Below, piece by piece: positions 9,321 to 18,357 of a stretch of DNA of 55,000 nucleotides. The notes beneath the pieces were generated by a model that did not search any database, had not been told where the DNA came from, and worked only from the letters and a program-made list of their open reading frames with translations. Made by a program: the position numbers and the translations under genes. Source of the stretch: Gammaproteobacteria bacterium 28-57-27 (GTDB taxonomy: Bacteria > Pseudomonadota > Gammaproteobacteria > Halothiobacillales > Halothiobacillaceae); the NCBI GenBank assembly GCA_002281735.1, contig NCGK01000021.1:1-55000 (forward strand). The letters run 5' to 3'. The number at the start of each line of letters is the position of its first letter. Position 1 is the first letter of the stretch.

Positions 9321-10658
9321 GTGTCATCCCAAACAACTCTTTCAGGCCTCGCGGGTTCCGGCAAGTTCACGGAACTTCGCCAGCGCCTTTTGTTCGTTGT
9401 TGGTGCTCTGATTGTTTATAGAATAGGGACGTTCATCTCGTTACCTGGGATTGATCTTAATGTCATGCAGGCATTATTCGATCAGTCGCGTGGCTCGATC
9501 CTGGAAATGTTCAATATGTTTTCAGGCGGTGCGCTTTCGCGGATGTCGATTTTTGCCTTGGGGGTGATGCCCTATATCTCGGCATCCATCATCGTTCAGC
9601 TTCTGACTGTGGTTGTTCCCAAGTTTGAACAGCTCAAGAAAGAAGGGGATGCCGGGAAGCGCAAAATCACGCAATACACCCGTTATGGCACCTTGGTGCT
9701 GGCGCTGTTTCAGGCTGTGGGTGTGGCGATTGCTTTGCAGAGCCAACAGGTCGGCTCCAATCCGTTAGTCATCAACCCAGGCATGGCGTTTTTGTTCACT
9801 GCCACTTTGTCGTTGGTCACGGGAACGATGTTGCTGGTTTGGCTGGGCGAGCAAATCACCGAGCGCGGCATTGGTAACGGTATTTCACTCATAATTTTCG
9901 CGGGTATCGTTGCGGGCTTGCCTGCGGCGTTTGCTGGGACGTTTGAGTTGGTGCGTACTGATCAAATGAGCATCCTGGTGTTGCTGCTGCTTTTGGTATT
10001 GGCGATTGCCGTGATTGGTTTTGTTGTGTTCGTTGAGCGTGGACAACGTCGGATTACGGTGAATTACGCCAAGCGTCAGCACGGCGGTCAAATGACGGGT
10101 GGTCAGACGTCATTCTTGCCGTTGAAGTTGAATATGTCCGGTGTGATTCCGCCTATCTTCGCTTCAAGCATTATTTTGTTCCCGGCCACGATTGCTGATG
10201 TGTTTGGCCGGTCTGAGAATATGACCTGGCTTAAGGATATTGCTACCACAATTTCTCCTGGCCAGCCGTTGTATCTCGTTCTGTATGCGTCGGCGATTGT
10301 TTTCTTTGCGTTCTTCTATACGGCGCTGGTATTCAACTCACGGGAAACAGCAGACAACTTGAAACGTTCTGGTGCCTTTATTCCGGGGATTCGTCCGGGC
10401 GAGCACACGGCACGTTATGTGGATGGCGTATTGACGCGTCTGACCTTCTGGGGTGCGATCTACATTACCCTGGTTTGTTTGTTGCCCGAGTTTTTGATTT
10501 TGTATTGGAATGTGCCGTTTTACTTCGGTGGTACATCTTTGCTGATTATCGTTGTCGTCATCATGGACTTTATTGCTCAGGTTCAGTCTCATCTCATGTC
10601 TCATCAATATGATGGGTTGATGCGCAAGGCACATTTGCGTGGCTTGGGTAGTCGCTAA
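9321..10658 (+). CDS. secY: Preprotein translocase subunit SecY
   Basis: 445 residues with ten hydrophobic segments and a GTG start at 9321. Recognisable motifs include [20 protein letters not shown] (plug and TM2 region), [13 protein letters not shown] and the cytoplasmic loop [20 protein letters not shown]. SecY forms the inner-membrane channel with SecE and SecG. In many gammaproteobacteria rpmJ follows; it does not here. Confidence 0.98.
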   Translation: MSSQTTLSGLAGSGKFTELRQRLLFVVGALIVYRIGTFISLPGIDLNVMQALFDQSRGSILEMFNMFSGGALSRMSIFALGVMPYISASIIVQLLTVVVPKFEQLKKEGDAGKRKITQYTRYGTLVLALFQAVGVAIALQSQQVGSNPLVINPGMAFLFTATLSLVTGTMLLVWLGEQITERGIGNGISLIIFAGIVAGLPAAFAGTFELVRTDQMSILVLLLLLVLAIAVIGFVVFVERGQRRITVNYAKRQHGGQMTGGQTSFLPLKLNMSGVIPPIFASSIILFPATIADVFGRSENMTWLKDIATTISPGQPLYLVLYASAIVFFAFFYTALVFNSRETADNLKRSGAFIPGIRPGEHTARYVDGVLTRLTFWGAIYITLVCLLPEFLILYWNVPFYFGGTSLLIIVVVIMDFIAQVQSHLMSHQYDGLMRKAHLRGLGSR

Positions 10659-10680
10659 TCCGATGTAGTGGGATGTTGTA

Positions 10681-10709
10681 TTGATTTGAATCATGCTGGG
10701 GTGTATTAT
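10681..10709 (+). promoter_or_regulatory. Candidate sigma-70 promoter of the alpha operon
   Basis: TTGATT (10681-10686) and TATTAT (10704-10709) are 17 bases apart in the secY-rpsM gap. A start near 10716 would give a leader of only about 24 bases before rpsM, too short for the S4-binding pseudoknot known from E. coli. Confidence 0.55.
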
Positions 10710-10739
10710 CCCCGGCTTTCCGTTTTAGTTGGGGGAGTT

Positions 10740-11096
10740 ATGGCGCGTATCGCTGGTGTAAACATTCCGGTGAATAAGCATGTCGTGATTGCGCTTTCCG
10801 CGATCTACGGCATTGGGGCTACTCGTGCAAAGTCAATTTGTGCGAATGCCAATGTTCGTCCTGAGTCTAAAGTAAAAGATCTAGTGGAAAGCGAAGTCGA
10901 GGCGTTACGCGCTGAAGTCGCTAAGTTTTCTGTAGAAGGTGATCTTCGTCGCGAAGTATCCATGAGCATCAAACGTTTGATGGACATGGGTTGCTATCGT
11001 GGTCTCCGTCATCGTCGTGGCCTGCCTGTGCGCGGTCAACGTACGAAGACTAACGCGCGTACTCGTAAGGGTCCGCGTCGCCCGATCAAGCGTTAA
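10740..11096 (+). CDS. rpsM: 30S ribosomal protein S13
   Basis: 118 residues beginning [20 protein letters not shown] and ending in the basic tail [16 protein letters not shown] that reaches the P-site tRNA. The ATG at 10740 follows GGGGGAGTT. It is the first gene of the alpha group. The last bases of the gene are duplicated just after the stop. Confidence 0.98.
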   Translation: MARIAGVNIPVNKHVVIALSAIYGIGATRAKSICANANVRPESKVKDLVESEVEALRAEVAKFSVEGDLRREVSMSIKRLMDMGCYRGLRHRRGLPVRGQRTKTNARTRKGPRRPIKR

Positions 11097-11112
11097 TTGG
11101 CAAGCGTTAATT
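11087..11112 (+). repeat. 14-base tandem duplication at the rpsM stop
   Basis: CAAGCGTTAATT occurs at 11087-11098 and again at 11101-11112, with a partial third CAAG after CG. The first copy is the end of rpsM, including its TAA. It looks like replication slippage. No function is apparent. Confidence 0.7.
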
Positions 11113-11177
11113 CGCAAGTGCTAGTTAGGGTACGCGTTGATTTGGGCTTAATGCTTCTGTTATCAGAGTAGGATTCA

Positions 11178-11567
11178 ATGGCAAAACCATCCGCGCAAAC
11201 GCGCAAAAAAGTTAAGAAAGTTGTCACCGACGGCCTCGCGCACGTCCATGCATCTTTCAACAATACCATCGTGACCATCACTGACCGCCAGGGAAATGCA
11301 CTTTCCTGGGCGACCTCAGGTGGCTCAGGTTTCCGTGGTTCACGCAAGAGCACCCCGTTCGCCGCGCAAGTTGCGGCAGAGCGTGCTGGTGAGGCTGCAA
11401 AGGCTTATGGCCTGAAGAATCTTGACGTACACGTCAAAGGTCCAGGCCCTGGCCGTGAATCTGCGATTCGTGCGCTAAATAACATCGGTTACAAGGTTAA
11501 CAATATTGTTGACGTGACCCCTATCCCCCATAACGGTTGCCGCCCTCCCAAGCGTCGTCGTGTGTGA
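11178..11567 (+). CDS. rpsK: 30S ribosomal protein S11
   Basis: 129 residues. Conserved blocks include [34 protein letters not shown] and the C-terminus [14 protein letters not shown]11 forms the platform near the E site. It lies 81 bases after rpsM, the widest gap within the alpha group. Confidence 0.98.
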   Translation: MAKPSAQTRKKVKKVVTDGLAHVHASFNNTIVTITDRQGNALSWATSGGSGFRGSRKSTPFAAQVAAERAGEAAKAYGLKNLDVHVKGPGPGRESAIRALNNIGYKVNNIVDVTPIPHNGCRPPKRRRV

Positions 11568-11581
11568 TGGAGAATAAATAA

Positions 11582-12208
11582 ATGGCACGTTATATCGGTC
11601 CTAAATGTAAGTTAAGCCGTCGCGAAGGCACGGATCTTTTCTTGAAGTCAGGTGTTCGCGCGCTTGATTCTAAATGCAAACTCGAACGTCCACCCGGCCA
11701 GCATGGTGCTTCGGGTCGTCGTCCAAAGATCTCTGACTATGCGTTGCAGTTGCGTGAAAAGCAGAAGCTGCGTCGTATCTACGGTGTTTTGGAGCGTCAG
11801 TTCCATAATTACTACACCAAGGCTAGCTCGCTGAAGGGTTCAACAGGTGAAAACCTGTTGCGTCTTCTGGAGTCTCGCCTGGATAACGTAGTTTACCGTA
11901 TGGGCTTTGCCATGACTCGCGCTGAAGCACGTCAGTTGGTGTCGCACAAATCAATCACCGTGAATGGTCAGTCGGTCAACATCGCGTCTTATCAGGTTCA
12001 ACCTGAAGATGTGGTGGCGGTGCGCGAGAAATCACGTCAACAAAAACGCATCAAAGAGTCGTTGGATTTTTCTGCGAATCGCATGGAAATTTCATGGATT
12101 GCGGTTGAAGCGTCCAAGTTTGAAGGCGTGTTCAAGCGTTTGCCTGACCGTGCCGACTTGCCGGCGGACATCAACGAATCTCTCGTTGTTGAACTTTATT
12201 CGAAGTAA
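11582..12208 (+). CDS. rpsD: 30S ribosomal protein S4
   Basis: 208 residues; E. coli S4 is 206. It begins [20 protein letters not shown] and carries the S4 RNA-binding domain ([30 protein letters not shown]). S4 starts 30S assembly and in E. coli represses the alpha operon; no such leader pseudoknot is evident here. Confidence 0.98.
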   Translation: MARYIGPKCKLSRREGTDLFLKSGVRALDSKCKLERPPGQHGASGRRPKISDYALQLREKQKLRRIYGVLERQFHNYYTKASSLKGSTGENLLRLLESRLDNVVYRMGFAMTRAEARQLVSHKSITVNGQSVNIASYQVQPEDVVAVREKSRQQKRIKESLDFSANRMEISWIAVEASKFEGVFKRLPDRADLPADINESLVVELYSK

Positions 12209-12226
12209 TTCTGGGGTTCCCTTTTG

Positions 12227-13228
12227 ATGCAGGACAATATCAGTGAGCTGTTGAGCCCACGTTCGATTCAGGTTCGTTCGCACAGCACCCGTCAAGCGCG
12301 TGTTGTTTTAGAGCCTCTTGAGCGTGGATTTGGCCACACCTTGGGGAATGCGCTACGTCGGATTCTGTTGTCGTCCATTCCAGGTACAGCGGTGGTTGAG
12401 GCCGAAATCGAAGGCGTGGTGCATGAGTACACCGCCATTGAAGGCGTTCAAGAGGATGTGATTGAGATTCTGTTGAATCTTAAAGGCTTGTCTCTTGCGC
12501 TGCATGGTCGTGCTTCATCCACATTGAATCTTCGCAAGAAGGGACCATGTGTGGTGACTGCGGCTGATCTGAGTGGCGATCCTTCGGTTGAGGTTCTCAA
12601 TCCCGAGCATGTGATTGCCCACCTGAATAAAGAGGGTGAGCTGAACATGAGCTTGAAGGTGGAGCTCGGTCGTGGCTATGTGCCCGCATCGACCCGCCGT
12701 GAGGGGCTTGAAGAGTCATCTTCGGTTGGACGTCTACGTTTGGATGCGTCGTTTTCGCCGGTGAGCAAAGTGTCTTATGCCGTTGAGCGCGCTCGCGTTG
12801 AGCAGCGTACCGACCTTGATTCATTGGTGCTTGAGATCGAGACCGATGGTTCAATCTCACCTGAAAATGCGATCCGCAATGCGGCTGCGATTCTTCGTGA
12901 CCAGCTGGCCGTGTTTGTTGATCTGAACACCGAGTTGATGGATCGTCCTGTGGTGCGTGAGAGTGGTGTTGCTCCCATTCTTCTGCGTCCTGTCGATGAT
13001 CTTGAATTGACCGTGCGTTCAGCCAACTGCCTCAAGGCTGAGAATATTTATTTCATTGGCGATTTGGTTCAGCGCTCAGAGATGGAGTTGCTTAAAACTC
13101 CAAACCTTGGCAAGAAATCGTTGACCGAAATCAAAGATGTCTTGGCAAAACATGGCTTATCTTTGGGCGTTGCGCTCGATAGCTGGCCGCCCGTTGAACT
13201 TCAAAATTTGTCAGACAAGTCCGCCTGA
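12227..13228 (+). CDS. rpoA: RNA polymerase alpha subunit
   Basis: 333 residues. The N-terminal dimerisation domain has [20 protein letters not shown]; the C-terminal DNA-binding domain has LRSxN-like [20 protein letters not shown] and [16 protein letters not shown]. The ATG at 12227 is preferred over a TTG one codon earlier. It sits in the classic rpsD-rpoA-rplQ order. Confidence 0.98.
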   Translation: MQDNISELLSPRSIQVRSHSTRQARVVLEPLERGFGHTLGNALRRILLSSIPGTAVVEAEIEGVVHEYTAIEGVQEDVIEILLNLKGLSLALHGRASSTLNLRKKGPCVVTAADLSGDPSVEVLNPEHVIAHLNKEGELNMSLKVELGRGYVPASTRREGLEESSSVGRLRLDASFSPVSKVSYAVERARVEQRTDLDSLVLEIETDGSISPENAIRNAAAILRDQLAVFVDLNTELMDRPVVRESGVAPILLRPVDDLELTVRSANCLKAENIYFIGDLVQRSEMELLKTPNLGKKSLTEIKDVLAKHGLSLGVALDSWPPVELQNLSDKSA

Positions 13229-13272
13229 TTAGGTTTCCCTGATCTGGAAGGACAAGTTTAAGGAACGTTACT

Positions 13273-13659
13273 ATGCGTCATCGTAAAATCGGTCGTCAGC
13301 TGAGCCGTGATAGCTCACACCGCAAGCTTATGTTGCGGAACATGACCAACTCGCTTTTTTTGCACGAAATTATCCGTACCACGGTGCCTAAGGCCAAAGA
13401 GCTGCGTCGCTTAGCCGAGCCGCTCATTACCTTGGGTAAGGATGACAGCGTGGCTCATCGTCGTTCGGCATTTGCCCAGACGCGTGATGAAGTCATTGTT
13501 GCCAAATTGTTTACCGATTTGGGTCCGCGCTTCAAAACCCGTCCAGGTGGTTACATTCGCATTATGCGTTGTGGTTTCCGTCCGGGTGACAATGCGCCTA
13601 TGGCCTATGTTGAGTTGGTGGATCGTCCTAATGCCCCCGATGTGGCGGCTGCGGAATAA
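13273..13659 (+). CDS. rplQ: 50S ribosomal protein L17
   Basis: 128 residues beginning [20 protein letters not shown], with [18 protein letters not shown]17 lies near the exit tunnel. It ends the ribosomal array and is followed after 29 bases by a strong terminator. Confidence 0.98.
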   Translation: MRHRKIGRQLSRDSSHRKLMLRNMTNSLFLHEIIRTTVPKAKELRRLAEPLITLGKDDSVAHRRSAFAQTRDEVIVAKLFTDLGPRFKTRPGGYIRIMRCGFRPGDNAPMAYVELVDRPNAPDVAAAE

Positions 13660-13688
13660 TTTGCTGTACTCGACGCAAGTCGAGCTTT

Positions 13689-13717
13689 AAAAAAACCGGG
13701 ATTTTCCCGGTTTTTTT
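13689..13717 (+). terminator. Bidirectional terminator between rplQ and apaH
   Basis: CCGGGATTTTCCCGG is flanked by a run of seven A on the left and seven T on the right. Such a stem with A and T tracts can end transcription on both strands. It separates the convergent rplQ (+) and apaH (-). Confidence 0.9.
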
Positions 13718-13725
13718 ATGCCCGC

Positions 13726-14571
13726 TTATTCGATTCCGGGTTTGACCGTTTCTGCGCAGGCGACGGAGTACATCGGCAAGTCCGGGTCATCAACTTGAAT
13801 GGTGCTTAAGCGCCCACCCCATAAACACCCTGAGTCCATAGCCAATGCCTCGACCGTATGTTTGGGCAGGCGAATCTGCCCGAGCGTTGACCAATGTCCA
13901 AAGAAGACACGGGCACCCAGCGGCTGGCGAGGCATGTCGTACCACGGAATCAGCTGCGCGGGTGACTGTGCTGGGGCGCCCTTGTTTTTGAACTCCATAC
14001 GGCCATCCGGTTTGAAGTAGCGCATGCGGGTAAAGGCGTTAATGCTGTAGATCAGGCGTTCGCTTTGCGTCATGTCATTGCGCCAGCGGTCGGGTTGGTC
14101 GTTGTACATGATGCTTAAAAGTTCGGCGGCATGATTGCTGCCCAAAACCTGCTCCACTTCATGTGCGCGCGCCAAGCTGGTTTCGATGTCCCATGCGGGA
14201 GGGATGCCGGCGTGGACGAGTAAGGCCGCAAGTGAGGGTTCGTGGTGCAGCAAGGGGCGCTTGCGTAGCCAGTCCAGCAGTTCCTCTCGATCTGGCGCAT
14301 GCAGAATGTCGCCCAGCGTATCTTTGCCTTTGCTTTTTTTACCGGTGTAGGCCACGGCAAGCAGATGCAGGTCATGATTACCGAGTACCGTGATTGAGCA
14401 ATGTTCCAGCTCGCGCACAAAGCGCAAGGTTTCCAACGATTGCGGGCCGCGATTGACCACGTCGCCGACAAACCACAGCTTGTCTTGGTCGTAATTAAAC
14501 TGGATTTGGTCGAGGAGACGTTTGAGCGGGTCGAGGCAACCTTGGAGATCGCCGATGACGTAAGTGGGCAT
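13726..14571 (-). CDS. apaH: Bis(5'-nucleosyl)-tetraphosphatase, symmetrical
   Basis: 281 residues. It hydrolyses Ap4A to two ADP and also decaps Np4-capped RNA in E. coli. The metallophosphatase motifs are visible: GDLQGCLDPL near the start (Gln in the GDxHG position, as in Pseudomonas-type ApaH), GDVVNRGP and GNHDLHL. The ATG at 14571 gives the canonical MPTYVIGDLQG start; upstream in-frame codons belong to the methyltransferase tail. It is last in the lptD-to-apaH cluster. Confidence 0.95.
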   Translation of the reverse strand: MPTYVIGDLQGCLDPLKRLLDQIQFNYDQDKLWFVGDVVNRGPQSLETLRFVRELEHCSITVLGNHDLHLLAVAYTGKKSKGKDTLGDILHAPDREELLDWLRKRPLLHHEPSLAALLVHAGIPPAWDIETSLARAHEVEQVLGSNHAAELLSIMYNDQPDRWRNDMTQSERLIYSINAFTRMRYFKPDGRMEFKNKGAPAQSPAQLIPWYDMPRQPLGARVFFGHWSTLGQIRLPKHTVEALAMDSGCLWGGRLSTIQVDDPDLPMYSVACAETVKPGIE

Positions 14572-14576
14572 AGGCT

Positions 14577-15371
14577 TTAGTCGTTTGAGCAGCACCTCGA
14601 AAAACCTACTGCGCGACTGAATCGCGTCCTCGCGTCCTTGCTCACCCCTCGCCTATCAACTTGATATGTCTCGGGGATTCGCTGCGGGGCTCCTTGCGCT
14701 TCAGCCGCTCGTGACGGTTTTTCGAGGTGCTGTGAGTTAACAGGTTCTTTGTGTAGCACGATGTGACGAAACCAGCCGCGAAAGAGGGCGGGTTGATCGT
14801 ACTGTACTTTAAGCGTTACACATTGCGTGAGTATGTCTTCAAACACCACATCGGTGCGGGTGGCGAGATTACGCGTCAGGATATTCAGAGCGCGGCGCAG
14901 AGGGGCTTTTTGACCGGGGCGTAAAAACTTGTCCAGAATGAGAATTTTTCCGCCCGGCTTGAGTACGCGAGCAGCCTCGGCGAGTGCGCGCTGAGGTTCG
15001 GGGACGACGGCAAGAATCAGATGCAAGATGACGCGGTCGAATGTTGCATCTGCAAAATCCAGCTGCATGGCATTGCCGGGTAAAAGCTCGATAGGCGTGC
15101 CGCATTGTTGGGCGCTGTGACGCGCACGTTCCAGCATCGCCGGGGTAATGTCGATCCCGGTGTAATGCGCTCCTTTCGGCAGCATGGGGATGTCCAGCCC
15201 CGTACCAATGCCGGAAATAAGCACTTTTTTATCCGCCCAATCATCCAATAACGCCAGGCTGCGGCTTCGCGCCCTGTGAATGGCGGAGGCGCCGAGCAGG
15301 ATGTCATAAAAAGGTGCCCACAGCGTGTAGGCGTAGCGCAACGCGTTGGTGTTGGGTTGCTTGGCGTTCAT
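14577..15371 (-). CDS. Class I SAM-dependent methyltransferase (with inserted repeat at C-terminus)
   Basis: 264 residues. The Rossmann core is clear: VLISGIGTGLDIPML (motif I), YTGIDITPAML (motif II) and LKPGGKILILDKFLRPGQ. The YTLWAPFYD start resembles UbiE- or PmtA-like enzymes that methylate quinones or phosphatidylethanolamine, but the substrate cannot be told from sequence. The natural protein probably ended ...EPVNSND. A 143-bp inverted-repeat element plus its 4-bp target duplication adds 49 residues in frame before the last two codons. The gene lies between apaG and apaH, where E. coli has nothing. Confidence 0.85.
   Translation of the reverse strand: MNAKQPNTNALRYAYTLWAPFYDILLGASAIHRARSRSLALLDDWADKKVLISGIGTGLDIPMLPKGAHYTGIDITPAMLERARHSAQQCGTPIELLPGNAMQLDFADATFDRVILHLILAVVPEPQRALAEAARVLKPGGKILILDKFLRPGQKAPLRRALNILTRNLATRTDVVFEDILTQCVTLKVQYDQPALFRGWFRHIVLHKEPVNSQHLEKPSRAAEAQGAPQRIPETYQVDRRGVSKDARTRFSRAVGFSRCCSND
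14590..14732. mobile_element. 143-bp MITE-like element inserted in frame
   Basis: Perfect 17-bp terminal inverted repeats, CAGCACCTCGAAAAACC (14590-14606) and GGTTTTTCGAGGTGCTG (14716-14732), are flanked by a TGAG direct repeat (14586-14589 and 14733-14736) that reads as a 4-bp target duplication. Element plus duplication is 147 bases, exactly 49 codons, so the methyltransferase frame stays open through it. There is no transposase gene, so it would be non-autonomous. I did not notice a second copy in the window. Confidence 0.75.
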
Positions 15372-15373
15372 GT

Positions 15374-15775
15374 TTAATGGAGTACACGCGGAACCGAAAG
15401 CGTGAAGCAGGGAATGGGCACCATAAAGCGTTCGCCATCGGCGCGGATAAACAGGTAATCGCCCTGCATGGTGCCCACCGGGGTGGGAATCACAGCGCCG
15501 CTTGAGTAGGTGTAGCTTTCGCCGGGTTCGAGCAGCGGCTGTTCGCCTACCACGCCGGGGCCGCGCACCACCTCGGTCTGGCCGTCGGCGTGGGTGATAA
15601 TCCAGTGGCGCTCCAGCAGGCGTGCCGCCATGTGCCCACGATTACGCAAGGTAATGGTGTAGGCGAACACATAGCGGTTTTGGGTCGCATCAGAGTGTTG
15701 GGCTAGAAACGAAGGAACGGGAGTGATTTCAATGTCTGGTTGAGAATCGTCTGGCTGAGGGGTGTCGGTGTGCAT
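15374..15775 (-). CDS. apaG: ApaG protein (Co2+/Mg2+ efflux protein family)
   Basis: 133 residues. The ApaG fold motifs are present: FAYTITLRNRG, WIITHADGQTEVVRGPGVVG, QPLLEPGESYTYSSG and MQGDYLFI. Its biochemical role is unsettled; loss in Salmonella affects CorA-linked cobalt traits. I chose the ATG at 15775. A TTG at 15790 overlapping the pgl stop (TTGA) is an alternative; neither has a clear ribosome-binding site. Confidence 0.93.
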   Translation of the reverse strand: MHTDTPQPDDSQPDIEITPVPSFLAQHSDATQNRYVFAYTITLRNRGHMAARLLERHWIITHADGQTEVVRGPGVVGEQPLLEPGESYTYSSGAVIPTPVGTMQGDYLFIRADGERFMVPIPCFTLSVPRVLH

Positions 15776-15786
15776 AGGGTATTGGC

Positions 15787-16527
15787 TCAATCAGGCTGGC
15801 GGGGTGAATGGGAGGACGCCGCCTGGTCGATGTGCCATTCAAGTTCGGCTTGGTGTTGCAGGCGTGCGATCGGTTTGCTGGAGAGTGGATTGTGCATGAC
15901 TTCCAGCAGCGTGGCACGCTTGTCTTCGCCGGTAACGAGTACCATGCGTGCTCTGGCGGCTGCGATGACGCGCCGCCCGAGTGAGATACGCCAGGCATTC
16001 AAGGCATCGACCCACACGGGCAGCACCAGCGTTTCGCGGTCTTCGACCGCAAGCGTGCCGGGAAACAGTGAGGCAAAGTGTCCATCGGCACCCATGCCTA
16101 AAAGCACCAGATCGAAGCAAGGTGGCGCGTAGGCCTCATCTTCCGTCAGGCGTTCGCGCAGGAGTTGCGCGTAATGTGCCGCATCTTGTGCCGGATGTTC
16201 AGGATGTTTGACCATCGGGAAAAACAACGGCGGCTGTGCCAGTTGATCGAGCAAACTTTCACGCACCATGCGCGCATTGCTATCGGCGTGGTCGGCGGAG
16301 ACACAGCGCTCATCGCCCAGATACAGTTCAGTTTGTGCCCACGGCATACGCTCACGCCAGGCTGGGCTGGCCAGTAGCGCATAAAGCGCACGCGGGGTGC
16401 GTCCGCCGGAAAGAGCCACGCTAAAACGCCCGCGCTGTGCAATCGCTTGTTCGGCCAGCCTGAGCCAGCGCTGGGCGACGGCGGCGGTGAGGGCTGGAAT
16501 GTCGGGGTGGATGTGCAACTGTGGCAT
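15787..16527 (-). CDS. pgl: 6-phosphogluconolactonase
   Basis: 246 residues of the DevB/SOL lactonase family. Supporting motifs are FSVALSGGRTPRALYALL near residues 35-52, YLGDERCV, and LLGMGADGHFASLFPG with the catalytic-region histidine. It hydrolyses 6-phosphogluconolactone in the oxidative pentose phosphate pathway. Unusually it sits between rsmA and apaG with no zwf or edd in the window, so its enzyme partners must lie elsewhere. Confidence 0.92.
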   Translation of the reverse strand: MPQLHIHPDIPALTAAVAQRWLRLAEQAIAQRGRFSVALSGGRTPRALYALLASPAWRERMPWAQTELYLGDERCVSADHADSNARMVRESLLDQLAQPPLFFPMVKHPEHPAQDAAHYAQLLRERLTEDEAYAPPCFDLVLLGMGADGHFASLFPGTLAVEDRETLVLPVWVDALNAWRISLGRRVIAAARARMVLVTGEDKRATLLEVMHNPLSSKPIARLQHQAELEWHIDQAASSHSPRQPD

Positions 16528-16540
16528 GGATTACCTCGCG

Positions 16541-17347
16541 CTAGACGGGCTTCGCTTGGCGACTGAGGGTGGCAAATTCATGCAGGCTCAGGGTTTCCGC
16601 GCGACGCACCGGGTCGATGCTGGCCGCCGCAAAGCCTGCGTCGTCCACCAGCCCTTTGAGTCCATTGCGCAGGGTTTTGCGGCGCATGTTGAAGGCGCGT
16701 GAAACCATGAGCGCAAACAGCGCATGGTCGCCGACATCCACCGGCGGCGTGGTGTAAGGGGTCAGACGCACGATGCCGGAGTCCACCTTGGGCGGAGGGT
16801 CGAAGGCTTCCGGGCCGACGTGGAATAAAAACTCAATGTCGGCGTGGTACTGCGCCATGATCGACAAACGACCGTAGTGCTCGCTGTTGGGCGGGGCAGC
16901 AAGACGTTCGCACACTTCGAGTTGCAGCATGAAGGTCATGTCGCTGAAGAGAGGGCTATCTCCTTGGCGCTGTTCAAATAAATGAAACATCAGCGGCGTG
17001 GAAATGTTGTAGGGCAGGTTGCCGATAACGCGCAGTTTTTCGCCATGCTGAGACAGGCTGGAAAAATCAAATTGCAGGGCATCGGCTTGATGTACGATCA
17101 GCTCGCCCTTGTTTTCTGCTGCGGCGAGCAGGAGCGGGATCACATCACGATCCAGCTCCACCACGTCGAGTTGTCGGCAACGTTGCAAAACAGGCAAGGT
17201 CAATGCGCCAAGACCTGGGCCAATTTCGACCAGGCGCTCGCCAGAGAGGCTCATGGGTTGTGGGGCAATCGCGTCCACAATGTGGGCAATCACGCCTTGA
17301 TCGTGCAGAAAGTGTTGGCCGAAGCGTTTGCGTGGAACATGATTCAT
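16541..17347 (-). CDS. rsmA: 16S rRNA (A1518/A1519) dimethyltransferase RsmA
   Basis: 268 residues. It has the KsgA start [18 protein letters not shown] motif [15 protein letters not shown] and the catalytic NLPYNIS. It dimethylates two adjacent adenines near the 3' end of 16S rRNA late in 30S assembly. The start overlaps the pdxA stop by an ATGA, so the two are probably coupled. Confidence 0.97.
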   Translation of the reverse strand: MNHVPRKRFGQHFLHDQGVIAHIVDAIAPQPMSLSGERLVEIGPGLGALTLPVLQRCRQLDVVELDRDVIPLLLAAAENKGELIVHQADALQFDFSSLSQHGEKLRVIGNLPYNISTPLMFHLFEQRQGDSPLFSDMTFMLQLEVCERLAAPPNSEHYGRLSIMAQYHADIEFLFHVGPEAFDPPPKVDSGIVRLTPYTTPPVDVGDHALFALMVSRAFNMRRKTLRNGLKGLVDDAGFAAASIDPVRRAETLSLHEFATLSRQAKPV

Positions 17348-18357
17348 GTTGGGGTGTGGGTGGCCATGGTATGTGCCATCAGGATGGCGTGGTGCAGGCT
17401 GCCGACATGGGCGCGACCCGTGCCAGCGAGGTCGAGGGCCGTGCCGTGATCGACCGAGGTACGAATCAGCGGCAGGCCAAGGGTGATATTGACGGCTTCG
17501 CCGAAGCCCGCGTATTTGAGTACCGGCAAGCCTTGGTCGTGGTACATGGCAAGCACGGCGTCAGCCGCATGCAAGCGTTCACGGGTGAACAGGGTGTCGG
17601 CGGGTAGCGGGCCGATCAGGTTCAGACCTTGTGCGCGCAGGGCATCGAGTAGCGGTTCGATGATTTCGATTTCTTCGCGGCCAAGATGCCCGCTCTCGCC
17701 GGCGTGGGGGTTGAGTCCGGCCACCAGAATGCGCGGTGTCGGAATGCCGAAGCGCGTGCGCAGGTCGTGGTCGAGAATGCGGCAGATGCGCTCCAGGGTG
17801 GGAGCGGTGATGGCATCGGCCACGGCACGCAGGGGAAGGTGAGTGGTGGCGAGAGCCACGCGCAATGTACCTGCGGCCAACATCATGACGGGCAGCGGTG
17901 TCTCGTCGCCATCAGGGGGGCAAAGCTCGGCTAAAAACTCGGTATGCCCGCTAAACGGGATGCCCGCCTCGTTGATAATGCCCTTGTGGACTGGACCCGT
18001 GACCAGCGCGGCCATTTCACCGCTCAAGCAAGCGCGGGTAGCAATGCGCAGAGTATCCAGCACATACGCCGCATTGGCGGCATCAAGCAGGCCGGGTTGC
18101 ACCGGCGCGCGCAGGGGCACAGGGTATATTGTTAGCTCGCCCGCATTGGACGGGCGAGCGGGTCGGTGATGATCGTGTGCGACTAGGTGCAGGGGCAGGC
18201 CAAGCTGCTGTGCCCGTGCCATTAAAAGCTCAGGATCGGCAAATATCACCGGTTCGATGGGCAGAGCTTTTTGAGCGAGCTGGATGACAAGATCCGGGCC
18301 GATGCCCGCAGGCTCACCGGGGGTGAGCGCGAATTTCAGGCACGGGGGATTGCTCAT
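17344..18357 (-). CDS. pdxA: 4-hydroxythreonine-4-phosphate dehydrogenase
   Basis: 337 residues. PdxA makes the intermediate for pyridoxine 5'-phosphate in the DXP-dependent vitamin B6 route. Metal-binding histidines are seen in [19 protein letters not shown] and [12 protein letters not shown]. It overlaps surA upstream and rsmA downstream by four bases each, in the usual order. Confidence 0.97.
   Translation of the reverse strand: MSNPPCLKFALTPGEPAGIGPDLVIQLAQKALPIEPVIFADPELLMARAQQLGLPLHLVAHDHHRPARPSNAGELTIYPVPLRAPVQPGLLDAANAAYVLDTLRIATRACLSGEMAALVTGPVHKGIINEAGIPFSGHTEFLAELCPPDGDETPLPVMMLAAGTLRVALATTHLPLRAVADAITAPTLERICRILDHDLRTRFGIPTPRILVAGLNPHAGESGHLGREEIEIIEPLLDALRAQGLNLIGPLPADTLFTRERLHAADAVLAMYHDQGLPVLKYAGFGEAVNITLGLPLIRTSVDHGTALDLAGTGRAHVGSLHHAILMAHTMATHTPT

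Noticed and set aside
11137-11165. TTGATT-17-TTATCA promoter-like pair before rpsK
   Set aside because: The -10 match is poor and the start would fall almost on the ribosome-binding site of rpsK.
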